DNA of 64,000 nt from Fomes fomentarius (lineage: Eukaryota > Basidiomycota > Agaricomycetes > Polyporales > Polyporaceae): contig JABYQN010000001.1 of the NCBI GenBank assembly GCA_022606135.1, positions 4,092,001-4,156,000 on the forward strand, in the 5' to 3' direction. Positions 34,073-44,915 of this stretch are shown in pieces. Both the position numbers and the translations under genes were made by a program. How positions within the stretch are numbered: position 1 is the first letter of the stretch; every line of letters starts with the position of its first letter. Below the pieces are notes generated by a model, which saw only the letters and a program-made list of their open reading frames with translations, ran no database searches and was not told the DNA's origin.

Positions 34073-34402
34073 TTATCTCCACTTCAGACTAAGACTATTG
34101 TATCAACGAATGACCCTAGATGTCTGCAGACGCTATATTCATTTTTGATCAACGATGTACTATACTTCTGTTGAACCCAGCTGAGGAGAGCAAGCGTCTG
34201 GCAATGTCATGTGTCGATCTACCGTCCCATTGCACCCGGCTTCATGCAGGCAGCAGTCCTTTTACGGCAAACCTTACCGCAAGATCGATTAACGTTAACT
34301 CTGACCTACCGCAGCAGCATTCCCGGTTGTCCTCAAATCAATCACAGTCTCTCATATCTCCGTCTATCGCTCATCAGCATTCGACGCATACCCCACACCA
34401 AT

Positions 34403-35302
34403 ATGCCCCTGAACCATTGCGTCAAGTGCGGTGTCACCCCTCAAGACGGACTACAGAATTGTTCAAGATGCCACGGAGCTACCGGAGTGTACTGCGTACG
34501 ACTTCGTCTACTATCTCTGACAGCATTGAAATTGATCTCTCGGCAAATATCAGTCGAAAGAGTGTCAAGTCACACACTGGAAAGTCCACAAGCCCATTTG
34601 TCGCGTTTTAAGCCCCTACGACGTCTGGGGCATCAAGATCCTCGACAACGATCACGCACCATGGAATAACCAATTCCATCACGTTTATCTCAACAATTCA
34701 CATCCGATCTTCACTCGCGGAGAGTTGTGTCCCTTGACGGAACAATGTGGCTTCCCGCTCATCATCTTCAGTCAAGCTCATAACGGCATGAGTCCTGCCA
34801 CGCAAGACAACCAACCCGCAGTCTATCTGCGGATCGAGCCCGATAATGGATTAGCCCCGACGCAGTAAGCTCTTGAGGACATATATCAGCGTATGCGTAG
34901 TTGGGCTGACAGTCGGCAGCTGGCAGATCAATGATGCGGGAACGGTACGTTTACAAAATAACTATGACATTAGTATGCCTGCCCCCCTCAATACCCTTTG
35001 TGTAGTGCTATGTTGTCCGTGCAGACCGCAAACCGCTGACGAAAGAAGCGATCGAGATCATCTACAAGTATCACGCAAAGTTGTTGAACAGCACACATTT
35101 CGAAGAGAGGGCGCCGCAGCGGGATAGGCACCCGAGTCCTGGGTGGTTGCGTGAATTTGCCGAGGAATACAGAAAGAAGCAGATCGCACATGGGGCGTCA
35201 AGGATTCGACTTCTTCCCCCCGTTCCCATGAGCACCTTTAGTACGTGTCAGTATTCAGATTGCTCCGATCACACGTTACCTGCTTGTACTCTGGCTTATT
35301 GA
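34403..35302 (+). CDS. MYND-type zinc-finger protein
   Basis: Function unknown; MYND fingers usually bind proline-rich partner peptides. Model: exons 34403..34495, 34554..34864, 34920..34944, 35006..35302, 241 aa. The finger covers about residues 6-48 and is split by intron 1: CVKCGVTPQDGLQNCSRCHG, then YC, and after the intron KECQVTHWKVHKPICR; it has the C-x2-C, C-x2-C, C-x3-C, H-x3-C pattern. The rest (SPYDVWGIKILDND, HVYLNN, PLTEQCGFPLIIF, YLRIEPDNG, WQINDAGT, YVVRADRKPL, REFAEEYRKKQIAHGASRI) belongs to a C-terminal region often seen with MYND in agaricomycete gene families. The third exon is only 25 nt. The 3' end is uncertain: the frame reads to TGA at 35302, but a further intron with donor GTACGT at about 35238 is possible. 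A broken tandem copy lies directly upstream. Confidence 0.75.
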
Positions 35303-35797
35303 ACACATTGGCAGGGTTTTTAGTCTCTATCAAGTTATCGTTTGCAGGGAAATTCAGTCACCTCGGTAGCCCGATCATCTTCACTGGTGCCAGTAGCGCA
35401 GGCTAACAGAGCTGGTGGTTACGGGAACTTGCCATCTGACTCTTGGCTTCAAAATGATCCATATATCTTTGTAACTATACCAGATAGTCTTCACTCACAT
35501 AACTCGGAATGGAATAATGCAAAAGCAGACACTTCACGCCCGCTAGACCAGATACGAACATGATTGGCTGAGCATGAGCCAACCTAGTGTGACTTCCCTA
35601 ATTTGCCGGTGTGACAGTCCAGATGGTTGAACGTGGCTTGGGCGCTCCCAGGCTGTCAACCTCTGAGTCCACGCCCTGTGCTCACTGTTATCAGCAGCGT
35701 CCGTCCAGGTGTGCTCATCGCTCGCCGACATCGACCCTGGCTTGCGCAGTACTCAGCTTGACTTGTACCCTCATCTTCTCCCCCCTCGTCGACCGCT
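35303..35797. other. Intergenic
   Basis: About 0.5 kb between the MYND gene and the F-box gene. A C/T-rich leader precedes the F-box ATG. No gene seen. Confidence 0.45.
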
Positions 35798-37658
35798 ATG
35801 GAGCACGCATACTTACGTTTGCTTGCCTTCCCAGTCGAGATCCTCGACTGCATCTTCCAAGAGCTGGAATATAACCAACTTCCTCCCGTCCTGAGGGTGA
35901 ACCAATACTTCAACGACGTCGCAACACGCATTCTCTACCGAATCATTGATATACCTGAGATGCCCGTGAAGAGGTGCATCGCATGTCTAAAAGTCCTTCG
36001 TGACAACCCCTCGTACGCCGTTCTCGTCCGCAAACTCTCTATCGACTGGGCCTCCCACCGTGTTGTCGCAAACCTCTTCCGTCTCTTAAGAGACGTCCTC
36101 GCTCAGCTCACAAACCTCCGTCATCTCAGCATCGAGCTCTCGCCCCAGGATAATCATTATGGCCTCGCATGGGTCCTGCAGGGCTTGCGCTCGAATCTCA
36201 AAACGCTCGGCACGTCCATCCGTTGCGACGCCGAGCTCGCAGAGATTCTCGAGACGCAACCGAACCTGATCGAGCTCTGCTTGCGCGGATTCCAGACAAA
36301 ACAGTCGTTTGTTATCTCGGAGTCTGCCATGCCCATCCTCAGATCATTCCGCGCCGTGCATGCAGGTCCGTCCGTTATATCTGCCGTCGTCAAGGGTAGA
36401 CCGGTGGAGGCGGTTTCGCTGTCGATGTTCCTGGAGGACGCCTTTCAACCTCTGGACTCGTTGATGTTGTCCACCCAGCCCATCAAACGACTGACGATCA
36501 TGTCGCTCGACTCGCAATTGGCACCGAACATACTTCTCCCGGAGGTAGCTAGTCGAATGCCTCAACTGGAGGCATTGCATATAGTGGTTCTGATGGCACT
36601 ATTCGACAACGTGAGTACTTCCTTTTCCTACATCCGATACACTCCCGTTATCTCGTGAACTACGGTGACTCCAAGTCCATCTACCTCCACCATTCACTCC
36701 AAGAGACTCATGTCGTTGTGGCCACGGGGCGGGACATGCAGTATCGCAAGCGCGGAAAGTGCCATATAAAGTACTGTATAATGTCCACCTGTCAGAGTGC
36801 CTGCACCTAAGGGCATCAGAGCGCTCATGCGATGGATGCTCGTTCTCTCACAATGACGTGTTACCGCTTTTGTGGAGCATGAATACGAAGGGTTCTTGAC
36901 TTATAAATGTGCCTTGCTTCAATCGGCCGACTGCAGGGTGCAAGTTCTTCTACCTTCCTGCTTCTCAGAGCTGGCGCAATGGGTCTTGGAAGGGTTGCCT
37001 CATTTCGGTCGCACTCTCTTCTCGGACCTATCGTGTCTGGTGCACCATAAGATGCTTTGCACTAAGTAGTGGAAGTGCGGTCTACCAGTCAGCTGGAAGG
37101 CTAGAATTCTGCATATGGATCAAGTAGTTCAGGGATCCATTTCTGCTCCCGCAATCGGCCTAATGTTTGTCTAAGAATGTTCGTTCTCTGGGATCGGTCT
37201 GTCTTGTCCCGTTCAGTCACGAACGCTCCTCCGTCCATACGTTCAACGTGATACCATCAATATCGACAGAGATTCGCTGCTGTTCATCTGAGGTGACCAC
37301 GAGCGCAGGACCGGTGCTATCCAAACGCTTCTAGGGTATTGCTGCGCCTCTTCGTTCCCTGTCCATACTTCCCAGCCACGTCAGCAGATACATGCGACGA
37401 TCTTCTATCTGCAGGACGCGATTGTGCACGAGGCTGATACTTTTTCTACAGAAAACGTTGCAAGAGTCCGGTCCATCACTCGCCAAATTCTCCGACTTGC
37501 GCTATCTGACCTTCATGGCAGCGGGTTCTTCCTCGATAGAGGACGAGGGGGAAATTGCACGGACATGGAGCAAGGCCTGTCCAACTCTCCGGACCATAAT
37601 CCTGCCGAAGGGGAAGGTCTGGTTTGAACGCGACGGAAAGTGGTCCTGTTGCGGGTGA
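35798..37658 (+). CDS. F-box protein with one 841-nt intron
   Basis: Likely SCF ubiquitin-ligase adaptor. Exons 35798..36610 and 37452..37658, 339 aa, phase 0 at both sides. F-box at residues 10-50 (LAFPVEILDCIFQELEY, LRVNQYFNDVATRILYR). The middle is leucine-rich (LTNLRHLSIEL, LRSNLKTLG, MPQLEALHIV). The last exon, after the acceptor TTTTCTACAG, gives FSDLRYLTFMAAGSS and IARTWSKACPTLRTIILPKG with a KVWFERDGKWSC ending, typical of the C-terminus of this polypore-type F-box family, which supports joining it. The intron (donor GTGAGT at 36611) is over ten times longer than the others in the window; an inserted element or lost coding sequence could explain this. If the join is wrong, exon 1 alone ends at 36658. 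Confidence 0.7.
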
Positions 37659-40600
37659 CAAGGAAATTAGGTACCCATTTCAACGTCGAACTCGAGGGTA
37701 CTTAGTGCTCACTCAGCGGTTTGTAGTCAACTCCGCTGGCGGCGGATGGGGCTCGGTAGACTGTCACACGGGCACGGTAAGCCAGGGATGTGGTGGGAGG
37801 AGGGGTCATAGAAGGATGCACCGGGCGTAGTTCGGGTACACTCTTGCGAAGGTGCGAGCGTGGGCGCGGACTGAGGCATGATGCGGATGCCTCTAAGACA
37901 GACCGCAGGAATTGTAACTTGGTATCTGACGAAGGTTTGGTTCGGCATCGGCATGTACAATGTTCACGCTTCTATCATTCTACAGGCTTCTAGCGCTACA
38001 GGACCCGATGTTCATTTAGTGTTCATTTTCACAACGGAAGACGAACTTCGAGCCACGTTCAGTGCGACCAGCGTCACACACGAAGGTCTGGGATCCGATG
38101 CATGGGTTCGCAACACAGCGATGTCGCACATGGCGTGGTGTTCTTATCGTGACAGGTCAGTACCTTTGCGGCATCCATTCGACATGCATGTGAGTGTTCT
38201 GTGGTTTCCGATGGCCTCTGAAGCGCCCGTGCTCTGATAGTTATCGCAGAAGGGATGTTTACGGCGCACGGTCTGTTCCACTTACGTGCGCGTTCGCTGT
38301 GCACCTTACGTCCTCCCCGCAGTGTCGGAACCGCGCCTCTGTTGAGATCTACGACCGCGTTCCTATGCTAGTCGGTTCCACTCGCCTCGTGTTGCGGCCC
38401 CACCAGAAATATCCCGAATAACCTAGATGGTATCGGATGGCTGACCGGATTTCGGCTTCATCCCACTCTGCTGATTCATTTGCCCTGACAGATGCAGTTA
38501 CGACTTTCTAATCATCGACCGATCTCCTCATGACGGGCGGGGGAGGCGTATCCCGGATACATACTTCCTTACCTGCGGGCGCCTTATCGTTGACATCATA
38601 CATGCCGGCAGAGACGAATACGCAATGACATACATGCACACTTATCGATCAACTACTCGAATTGAATTCGGGCGTACCGTGCGCGCCCACAAGTCCAGAC
38701 CCTCGCTCCTGATGGTGGATAGAGGGGTAGTCAAGCACTGTGCGTATGATGCCCGTGCCAATGTTTATTTGCCGTAACCTCTGGTAACAGACCTGTCTGG
38801 TTTCCCACCATTTCGTCCGGCGTCGCTATACCGCCCGGCTTTGTCTCCACGATTGTACTCATATTGAGGGGTCCTTCTTGAGGGGTACTCCCAGCGTAGT
38901 AGGGCATCTATGCTCGAACCTTCTTGTCGTGAGTCATCCATGTTATTCGGCTCCCTTGCCATCCTTCCCACTCATTGCTCGAACATGCAGCTCTGTGCTC
39001 ACACGCTTTCTGCGATGAAGTAACATCGGACATTGCATACGACCGTCTTTTTGCCGAAATGATCACCCTGGTTCATCTTGGGGTGGAATCAGCGGTGGTA
39101 CCTCAACCACATGAAAGCCTAGGAACCTTTGACGCAAAATACCCGCAGGTCATGGTACGAAACACCGATCAGACCCTCACATCTTGGGGGCATAATCATC
39201 GACGGTCACACCATCGCTGTGTTGCCCATGTTGCTCTCACGAGAAGCTAAGAACATCAATCATTGAACACGTGCAATTATATTGAGTCTCTTTTGTAGTC
39301 TTACTGGGACATGAAGAAATAGCTTCTTCGACCGTCTTACGTCCTCATTGGTAAAACCCACGGTGGTTGGGCGATGCGCCAATTTCGGCCTCGAACGAGC
39401 CATGTCTCAGATTTTACAAAGCCCGTGTTTGACTTTGACAACAAAAACAACGACCATCAGCTAGGATGCGGACCGTTGCCTGTGACCTCTTAGGCGTTCC
39501 GACGGCCACCCGACCCCAAGACCCTAGCCCTGACTGTGCACCAATGACTCAATTGCAAGTGCATGACGAGGGGTACAGGAACAGCCGATCTGGTACGTCA
39601 GCAACGCAGGCTGTCTTCATAGCACCAGCAATCTCCCGGCGGGACCTCCCACAGTCTACAGATAGGGACGCGGCTCGCACAATGAGCGTCGCATTGATCA
39701 TGATGGATGGGATACGTCAAACGCGCACCCCGCGTGAAGACCTGGGCAGAAAGGTGCCCTTGATGTCGAACCATATCACCCATGATTCTCTGCGCAGGCC
39801 ATGTGAAGCACTGTGGGTAGTCGTGCGGCCCGAAGTGCCATCCACAGCTCTCCCTCCTTGAGTAGCAGCTCAGGCCCGCGACCTGGTGCTGGAAGGTATC
39901 CGCCGGCGCTGGGGTAAGTAGCAGGCGCTTGGTGACGGCGCGCCGGGTTCCAAGCCAGATACCTCCAGACTCCAGCTGGTACGAAATCCGCCGTCCACCG
40001 GAGCCGCAACCCGGCCAGGCTCGCATTGAGTACTAAGTCACTCTATTTTTGCTTCGCCGACTCGTGTGCAACGCGCCGCGACTACTACATACGTGTGGCC
40101 GCCCATACTGACACACCAACCGCCAGGAGGCGCACATGTCAACGTACAACCGCAAACCAGGCCGAGCAAAAAGGGCCGTCGATAATAGAGAGGGATCAGA
40201 TTCAGAGGATCGCAGGCAGAGAGAGAGAGGGCGAGCGAGCGACCCAGGCCGCTTCCAGGTCCGGCGTAGGCTTCCAACCACCATCATCGGACCTGCCCCC
40301 CCCCCCCCCCTTCTTGCGCTTCGTGGGGGGAGGAGGGGGCGCGGGTGCAGTTGGGCCCCCGGACGGCAAGTTCCCGAGCTCTCGGGGGCAAATGCAGTAC
40401 ACGTTGCATTTGACTTTCCTTCTGGCGCGGGCCCCCCTCTCACGGCGCGTACGGCACCCATCATATAGGTCATCATGGGCCCTGGGCTGGCCACGGCGCT
40501 ACTACGCGACCGGAGGGGCAGGGAAGGGCACTGTGGTCGCCAACGTCAACCGACAACGTCAACGTCAACGGTCGCGAGCCCTCTTGGCCCTGGTTCGCGC

Positions 40601-42237
40601 CGTATACGTTTCCGTCCCGAGAAGGCGGCCACGGACAACGGTAGCTACATACTAATACATAAGACAGCCCCACTCCCCCGGGCGCTTCGGATTCCGCGTC
40701 TCGGAGTCCGGAATCCGGGACGACGGACGGGTATTATGGGTGGGGGTGCTATAGTAAGTAACAGACGAGAGGTCCGAGTCGCGCCCGTTGGCTATCGCAG
40801 AGGAGACAGTCGTGGGCAGTCGCATCCCAGGAGCCAGGAGGAAAGAGTCCAAAGCGGGCACGCAGATTGACTTTTTCAGTCCTGACAGGGCTGACATGAC
40901 ATATGGGGGGCGCCGTGCCCATGTCCTCGTGGGCCCCAGTTGCTCAGCTCAGTTTCCCAGTTCCCAGTTCCTCAGTTCTCGGTTCTATCTCGTCAATCGC
41001 GATGCGGCAAGTAGCGCCACACCGAACCTGTGGCACCGTCGGCGTGAAGCTCCCAGCTCTCACGAGGAGGAGGGGAGGGAAGGGAAGGGAGTAGGGGAGT
41101 AGTACCAGGTGGGAGGGAGTGCTCAGCGCTCAGCGCTCAGCCGCCGCATTCAATTTCCACCGTGCGGCCCCCCCATCCCGCAACCTTCGCGGGAATCGTC
41201 CATCATCATCATCATCGTCCTTCTCGTGTGTCTCTCTCTCTGTGTACATGTTCAACGCGCCGCTCGTCAGATATTGGCATCATACGGGCCCATGATCATG
41301 AAAATCGAATCTGGCACGTCGTTCAAAAAAAAGAAAGAGAGAGTCAAGACGCGCCGCTCCCGGCCCTCCACTCCCTCCGAGTTCGAATTCTGTTGTGCGT
41401 GTATATTAACCTTCGACGCAGCACTTTAACCTACTTGGACGGCAGTGCGACATTCCCGGCGGGCCAGGGCCGGTCAGAGCGGCGGAGGTGGAGGCGTCAT
41501 TCATGTCGTACACATGCACAGTGGTGCCTTCATGGTTTCCATGGTTCAAGCTTCATATTAAAAACACGAGATTGACTAGTGAGGTCTCGCTCAAAGGCTA
41601 TTAGAGCCATATATACGCCGGGTCGCGCCACGGTCCATGCGTCACGCCCGGCTATTAGAGCGGGAGAGAAGGAAGAGGAAGAGGGAAGCGCGGGTATATT
41701 TATCGAGCATGGGGTCATAACACTATGGTGCAAAATACAGCATCTACAGCGTAATCAGTAATAAGTGGACGCGATGGGGTGGTGGAGGCGGGAAAGGGTG
41801 GGGTTAGAGAGGTGGGGTCGCAGGCTCGTAGACGTATGTGGTCATGGTCATCATCGCAGGGTCTCGTGAGTAGGGGAGGCGGCCGGTAGGTTAACGTTAA
41901 CTTGCGAGATAGAGAGGTAAAAAAAGTCGTCGTCGTCGTCCTCATGTCCTAATAACTTATTACCATAGTACGTATACACACCCCATTCTCTTTTCATACA
42001 CACACGGGCTCACCCCTCGCCCCCTCCTCAGTCTCCATATCTCTGGGGCGCGGGGTTTGTCCGCAATCTCCAAGAGCCACCGTGTGCCGGTGGAAGGGAG
42101 GGAGGGAAGGAAGGGGGAGGGTTGGCAGCGGCGGGGATCGAACCCTAACCTAAATCTAATCGCAGGCCACGGTCACGTCGCTCTGCGTCCGATGTCCGAG
42201 TCAGTTCATCGCTCTCTCTCTTTCTCTCTCTCGCAGC
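37659..42237. other. Intergenic, 4.6 kb without a supported gene
   Basis: Only short overlapping frames, several of them long by chance because of high G+C (40026-40870). It holds a C15 tract at 40296-40310 followed by G-runs, CAT repeats near 41202 and GT/CT-rich runs near 42210. The 3' UTR of the methyltransferase gene lies at the right end. No tRNA with complete stems was found. Confidence 0.4.
40296..40340. repeat. C15 tract followed by G-rich runs
   Basis: Fifteen consecutive C, then a short spacer and GGGGGG, GG and GGGGG runs on the same strand. Potential hairpin or quadruplex former, and a likely site of sequencing-length error. Confidence 0.7.
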
Positions 42238-44486
42238 TCAGGGGGAAAAGGGGGGAGGGGGGAACAGAAGACTCAAAGCATTGACACTCACCGCTCGCAC
42301 GAACGTCAGCATGTGGCAGGTGATGTAGCCCTTGGCGAAGCCCGCGCCCGCGTACGCAAACAGGTACTCCCACTTGCGCACGAACGACTGGTACGTCGCC
42401 GGGTCGCGGAGCGCGGGGTACTGCGCCGCCATGACGTCCTGTCGCAGGTTTGCCTTCAGCCGCCGGTCCCACGTGCGGAGTGTGCGCGGGTAGTCTGTAT
42501 GTGTGGGAAGAGAGGGGGGCAGGGGCGGGGTTCGTTCATGTCAGCGAGAAGGAAATGAATGCGCGCGCGGGTTCATACGAGGGGAGGGGCTGTCAGGCAA
42601 GCGTGGACACGTACGCGGTGCGTGGTTCTCGACCGCCTCGAGAGTGAACCGGCCTTTGGACGCGGCGTACGCCGCATCGATCAGGACCGTGGCGCTAGGC
42701 AAGCACGAGTTCGGCCACATATAGCGGCGCATGAAGTCATCCGCCCTATTTTCGGGCAGGGGGGAAGAGGGAAGAGTCGAGCGGTCGGAATCAGTATCGC
42801 GAAGGATCAAGCGGAGGAGGAAGAGGCAGAAGCCACGCACTGGTAATTGCTGTAGCGGCCTTCTGGGAACGTCGAACAGGTGACGACGGCGGTCGCGCCG
42901 GTGCGTTTGAGGGCAAAGTCCACGATCTCAAAATACTTCTTGTAGTACTGTGCGGAGAGAGAGAGATCGGTCATGCGTCGTCAGTCAACTTGAATTCCCG
43001 AGAAGACGGAGATACTGGAACAGGGATTCGCTCGCTCACCTTGCTCCCGACGTGCTCGAGCATCTCGACGCTGACGAACGCGTCGAACGCGTGCTCCCAC
43101 TCCTGGGGCACGTCGCGGTAGTCGAGGAGGTGCACGCGCACTCGTCCGACCAGGCCTCTTTCCTTGACGCGTTCCTCCGCGAGCGTCTTCTGCTCGACCG
43201 AGAGCGTGAGCGTGTCGACCTCGCATCCATACGACGCAGCGGCCTGGCCAAAAAGAAAAAGGAAACAGGAAAAGGAAAAAACAAAAAAGGAAAGACACGT
43301 TCGCCGAATGCGCACATCGTGAGAAATCACCAGCACGGGGAAACGGAACGTTAACGGCGGGCCCATTTTTATTCATGGCATCATGCACGACGCACCTCGA
43401 TCGCGAGCCCGCCCCAGCCGGTCCCGAACTCGAGGAGGCGGTCTCCGGGCTTGACGCGGGCAGTCTTGAGCACGTGATGTATCTTTCTTTGTTGGGCGGC
43501 CTCGAGGTCGCTGTCGTCCGAGCCCTTGATGAGGTCGCCACGGACGCCGCCCTCGTCTTCGCCCCAGAGGGCGCACGAGTACATCATCTCCTTGCTCAGG
43601 AACGCCTGTGGGGCATCAGTCAGTGAGAGCTTGGAGCCGAGAGTGATGCGTGTAGTAGAGGACGGACCTTGAAGAGCTCGTTGGACTGGTCGTAGCTCGA
43701 GATCACGTTGAGGCGTGCGCGTGAACGGGTCTGGCCAAAGAAGGCATTCCGAAGTCCGGAGAACGCGGCAGCGAGGCGACCGTAGAGAGAAGAGAGGGCA
43801 GACATCGATGATTGGTTGTCCAACCACAGCTGGAATGAAGGCCCGCACGAGATGAGAAGAGATGGCCGCCGGAAGCCGGGTGGTTCGTACTCACGTCCAT
43901 GATCGCCTTCAGGTTCTCAACCTCGACCTCGCCGATCATATACGCTTCGCTGACTGAATAACGTGGCATTTAGCTCGTGAGACACTCGGGCTCGGGTCGC
44001 ACCCCAAGAGAGACGTACATCCAAGATCGCCAGAGCTGTGAGTGTGTGTGTTATTTTGTTTTTGTTGTTTGTTTAATTGTTTTTTTATCCGCCGGTCAGC
44101 GTACGTACGTCAGTCTTTCGCGCGGCGGGTGCACTGACCTAAATACGCGTGTCCAGAACTTTGGGCTGAGGACCTTGATGTGCACCACACTGTGGGTCGC
44201 GACTTCCTGCCCAAAGTGGAAGGTCTCGTCGTAGTCTTGGATTTCGAGCGAGCCCTCGGACACGGCGGCGGCGAGGAGGGCGAGTATTGATGAGCGGGCT
44301 GTTTTTAGCAGGGACGGCGGGTCAGTTGAGAACGGGCAGCAGAGATGGTGGAAGGGGTGGGGTGAACGGACCGAACGTGGTCAAATACGAGTAGGGCGGG
44401 GTGGATTTTGTATCGTGGAGGGTGGAGGAGCCGCAGGAAGCAAGGCTTTCTTTGGAAGAGGCGGGAGCGGATCGGTGAGAAGGCAT
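42238..44486 (-). CDS. Cyclopropane-fatty-acyl-phospholipid synthase family methyltransferase
   Basis: SAM-dependent methyltransferase of the CFA/mycolic cyclopropane synthase family, which methylates or cyclopropanates unsaturated acyl chains in membrane lipids; the exact fungal substrate is not deducible. Model: exons 44486..44372, 44298..44139, 44035..44019, 43953..43895, 43829..43668, 43605..43396, 43243..43040, 42947..42841, 42745..42615, then 42494 onward; all ten joins keep frame, about 456 aa to 42292. The N-terminal region has FHFGQEVATHSVVHIKVLS and a SGDLGFSEAYMIGEV join across a 17-nt exon. SAM motif I is LLEFGTGWGGLAIE at about 228-241; then VDTLTLSVEQ, VHLLDYRDVP, FDAFVSVEMLEHVGSK, RRYMWPNSCLPS, ENHAPHYPRTLRTW and FAKGYITCHMLTFV, the usual ending. 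The last exon is unclear: reading on past 42292 stops at 42238, but a donor GTGAGT at 42291 could splice to another short exon. ATG chosen at 44486 (MPSHRSAP); an upstream in-frame Met exists at 44588. Confidence 0.88.
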
Positions 44487-44890
44487 GGTGGAGATTGGGC
44501 GAAGGGAGAGAGGATGTGGATGTGGATGCAGGAAGCGTGGCGGAGGAGGAGCGTGGAGAGGGCGCACATTCGCGGACACCAGGGGCATTTATACGGTGGG
44601 AAGAGGGCGTCGATTGCGGATGCGAAGGAATTGGAATAAGGCCCGATGGGAGAGAGCGCAGGGGGTAGGCAGCGCAAGATGCGAGATGCGCGATGGCGTT
44701 CGGTTTTTTTCGGGGACCGGGCAGGAATCCAGGAGGGGAGGCAGGCAGGCAGGCAGGCCGCGTCCGTGTTCGCGTGCAAGTAATACGCCAGAGAAGCGAG
44801 AGAAGGGGGGCACTGGAGATCCTGACCGTCGGCTCGCCATCAGATGAGATCCAGGGGAGGGAGGGGCGGAATCTCGTGTGCGAAGTGGGT

Positions 44891-44915
44891 ATGCGAATGC
44901 GAATGCGAATGCGAA
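44891..44915. repeat. ATGCGA microsatellite
   Basis: Four near-perfect copies of atgcga, upstream of the methyltransferase gene. Confidence 0.75.

Noticed and set aside
40026..40870. Long plus and minus frames in G+C-rich DNA
   Set aside because: They overlap each other, lack domains and are rich in Arg/Pro, as expected from random G+C-rich sequence.
42115..42190. Minus-strand tRNA suggested by GGGTTCGATCCCCGC
   Set aside because: T-stem pairs only three bases, and no sequence complementary to the 3' acceptor strand lies at the right distance.
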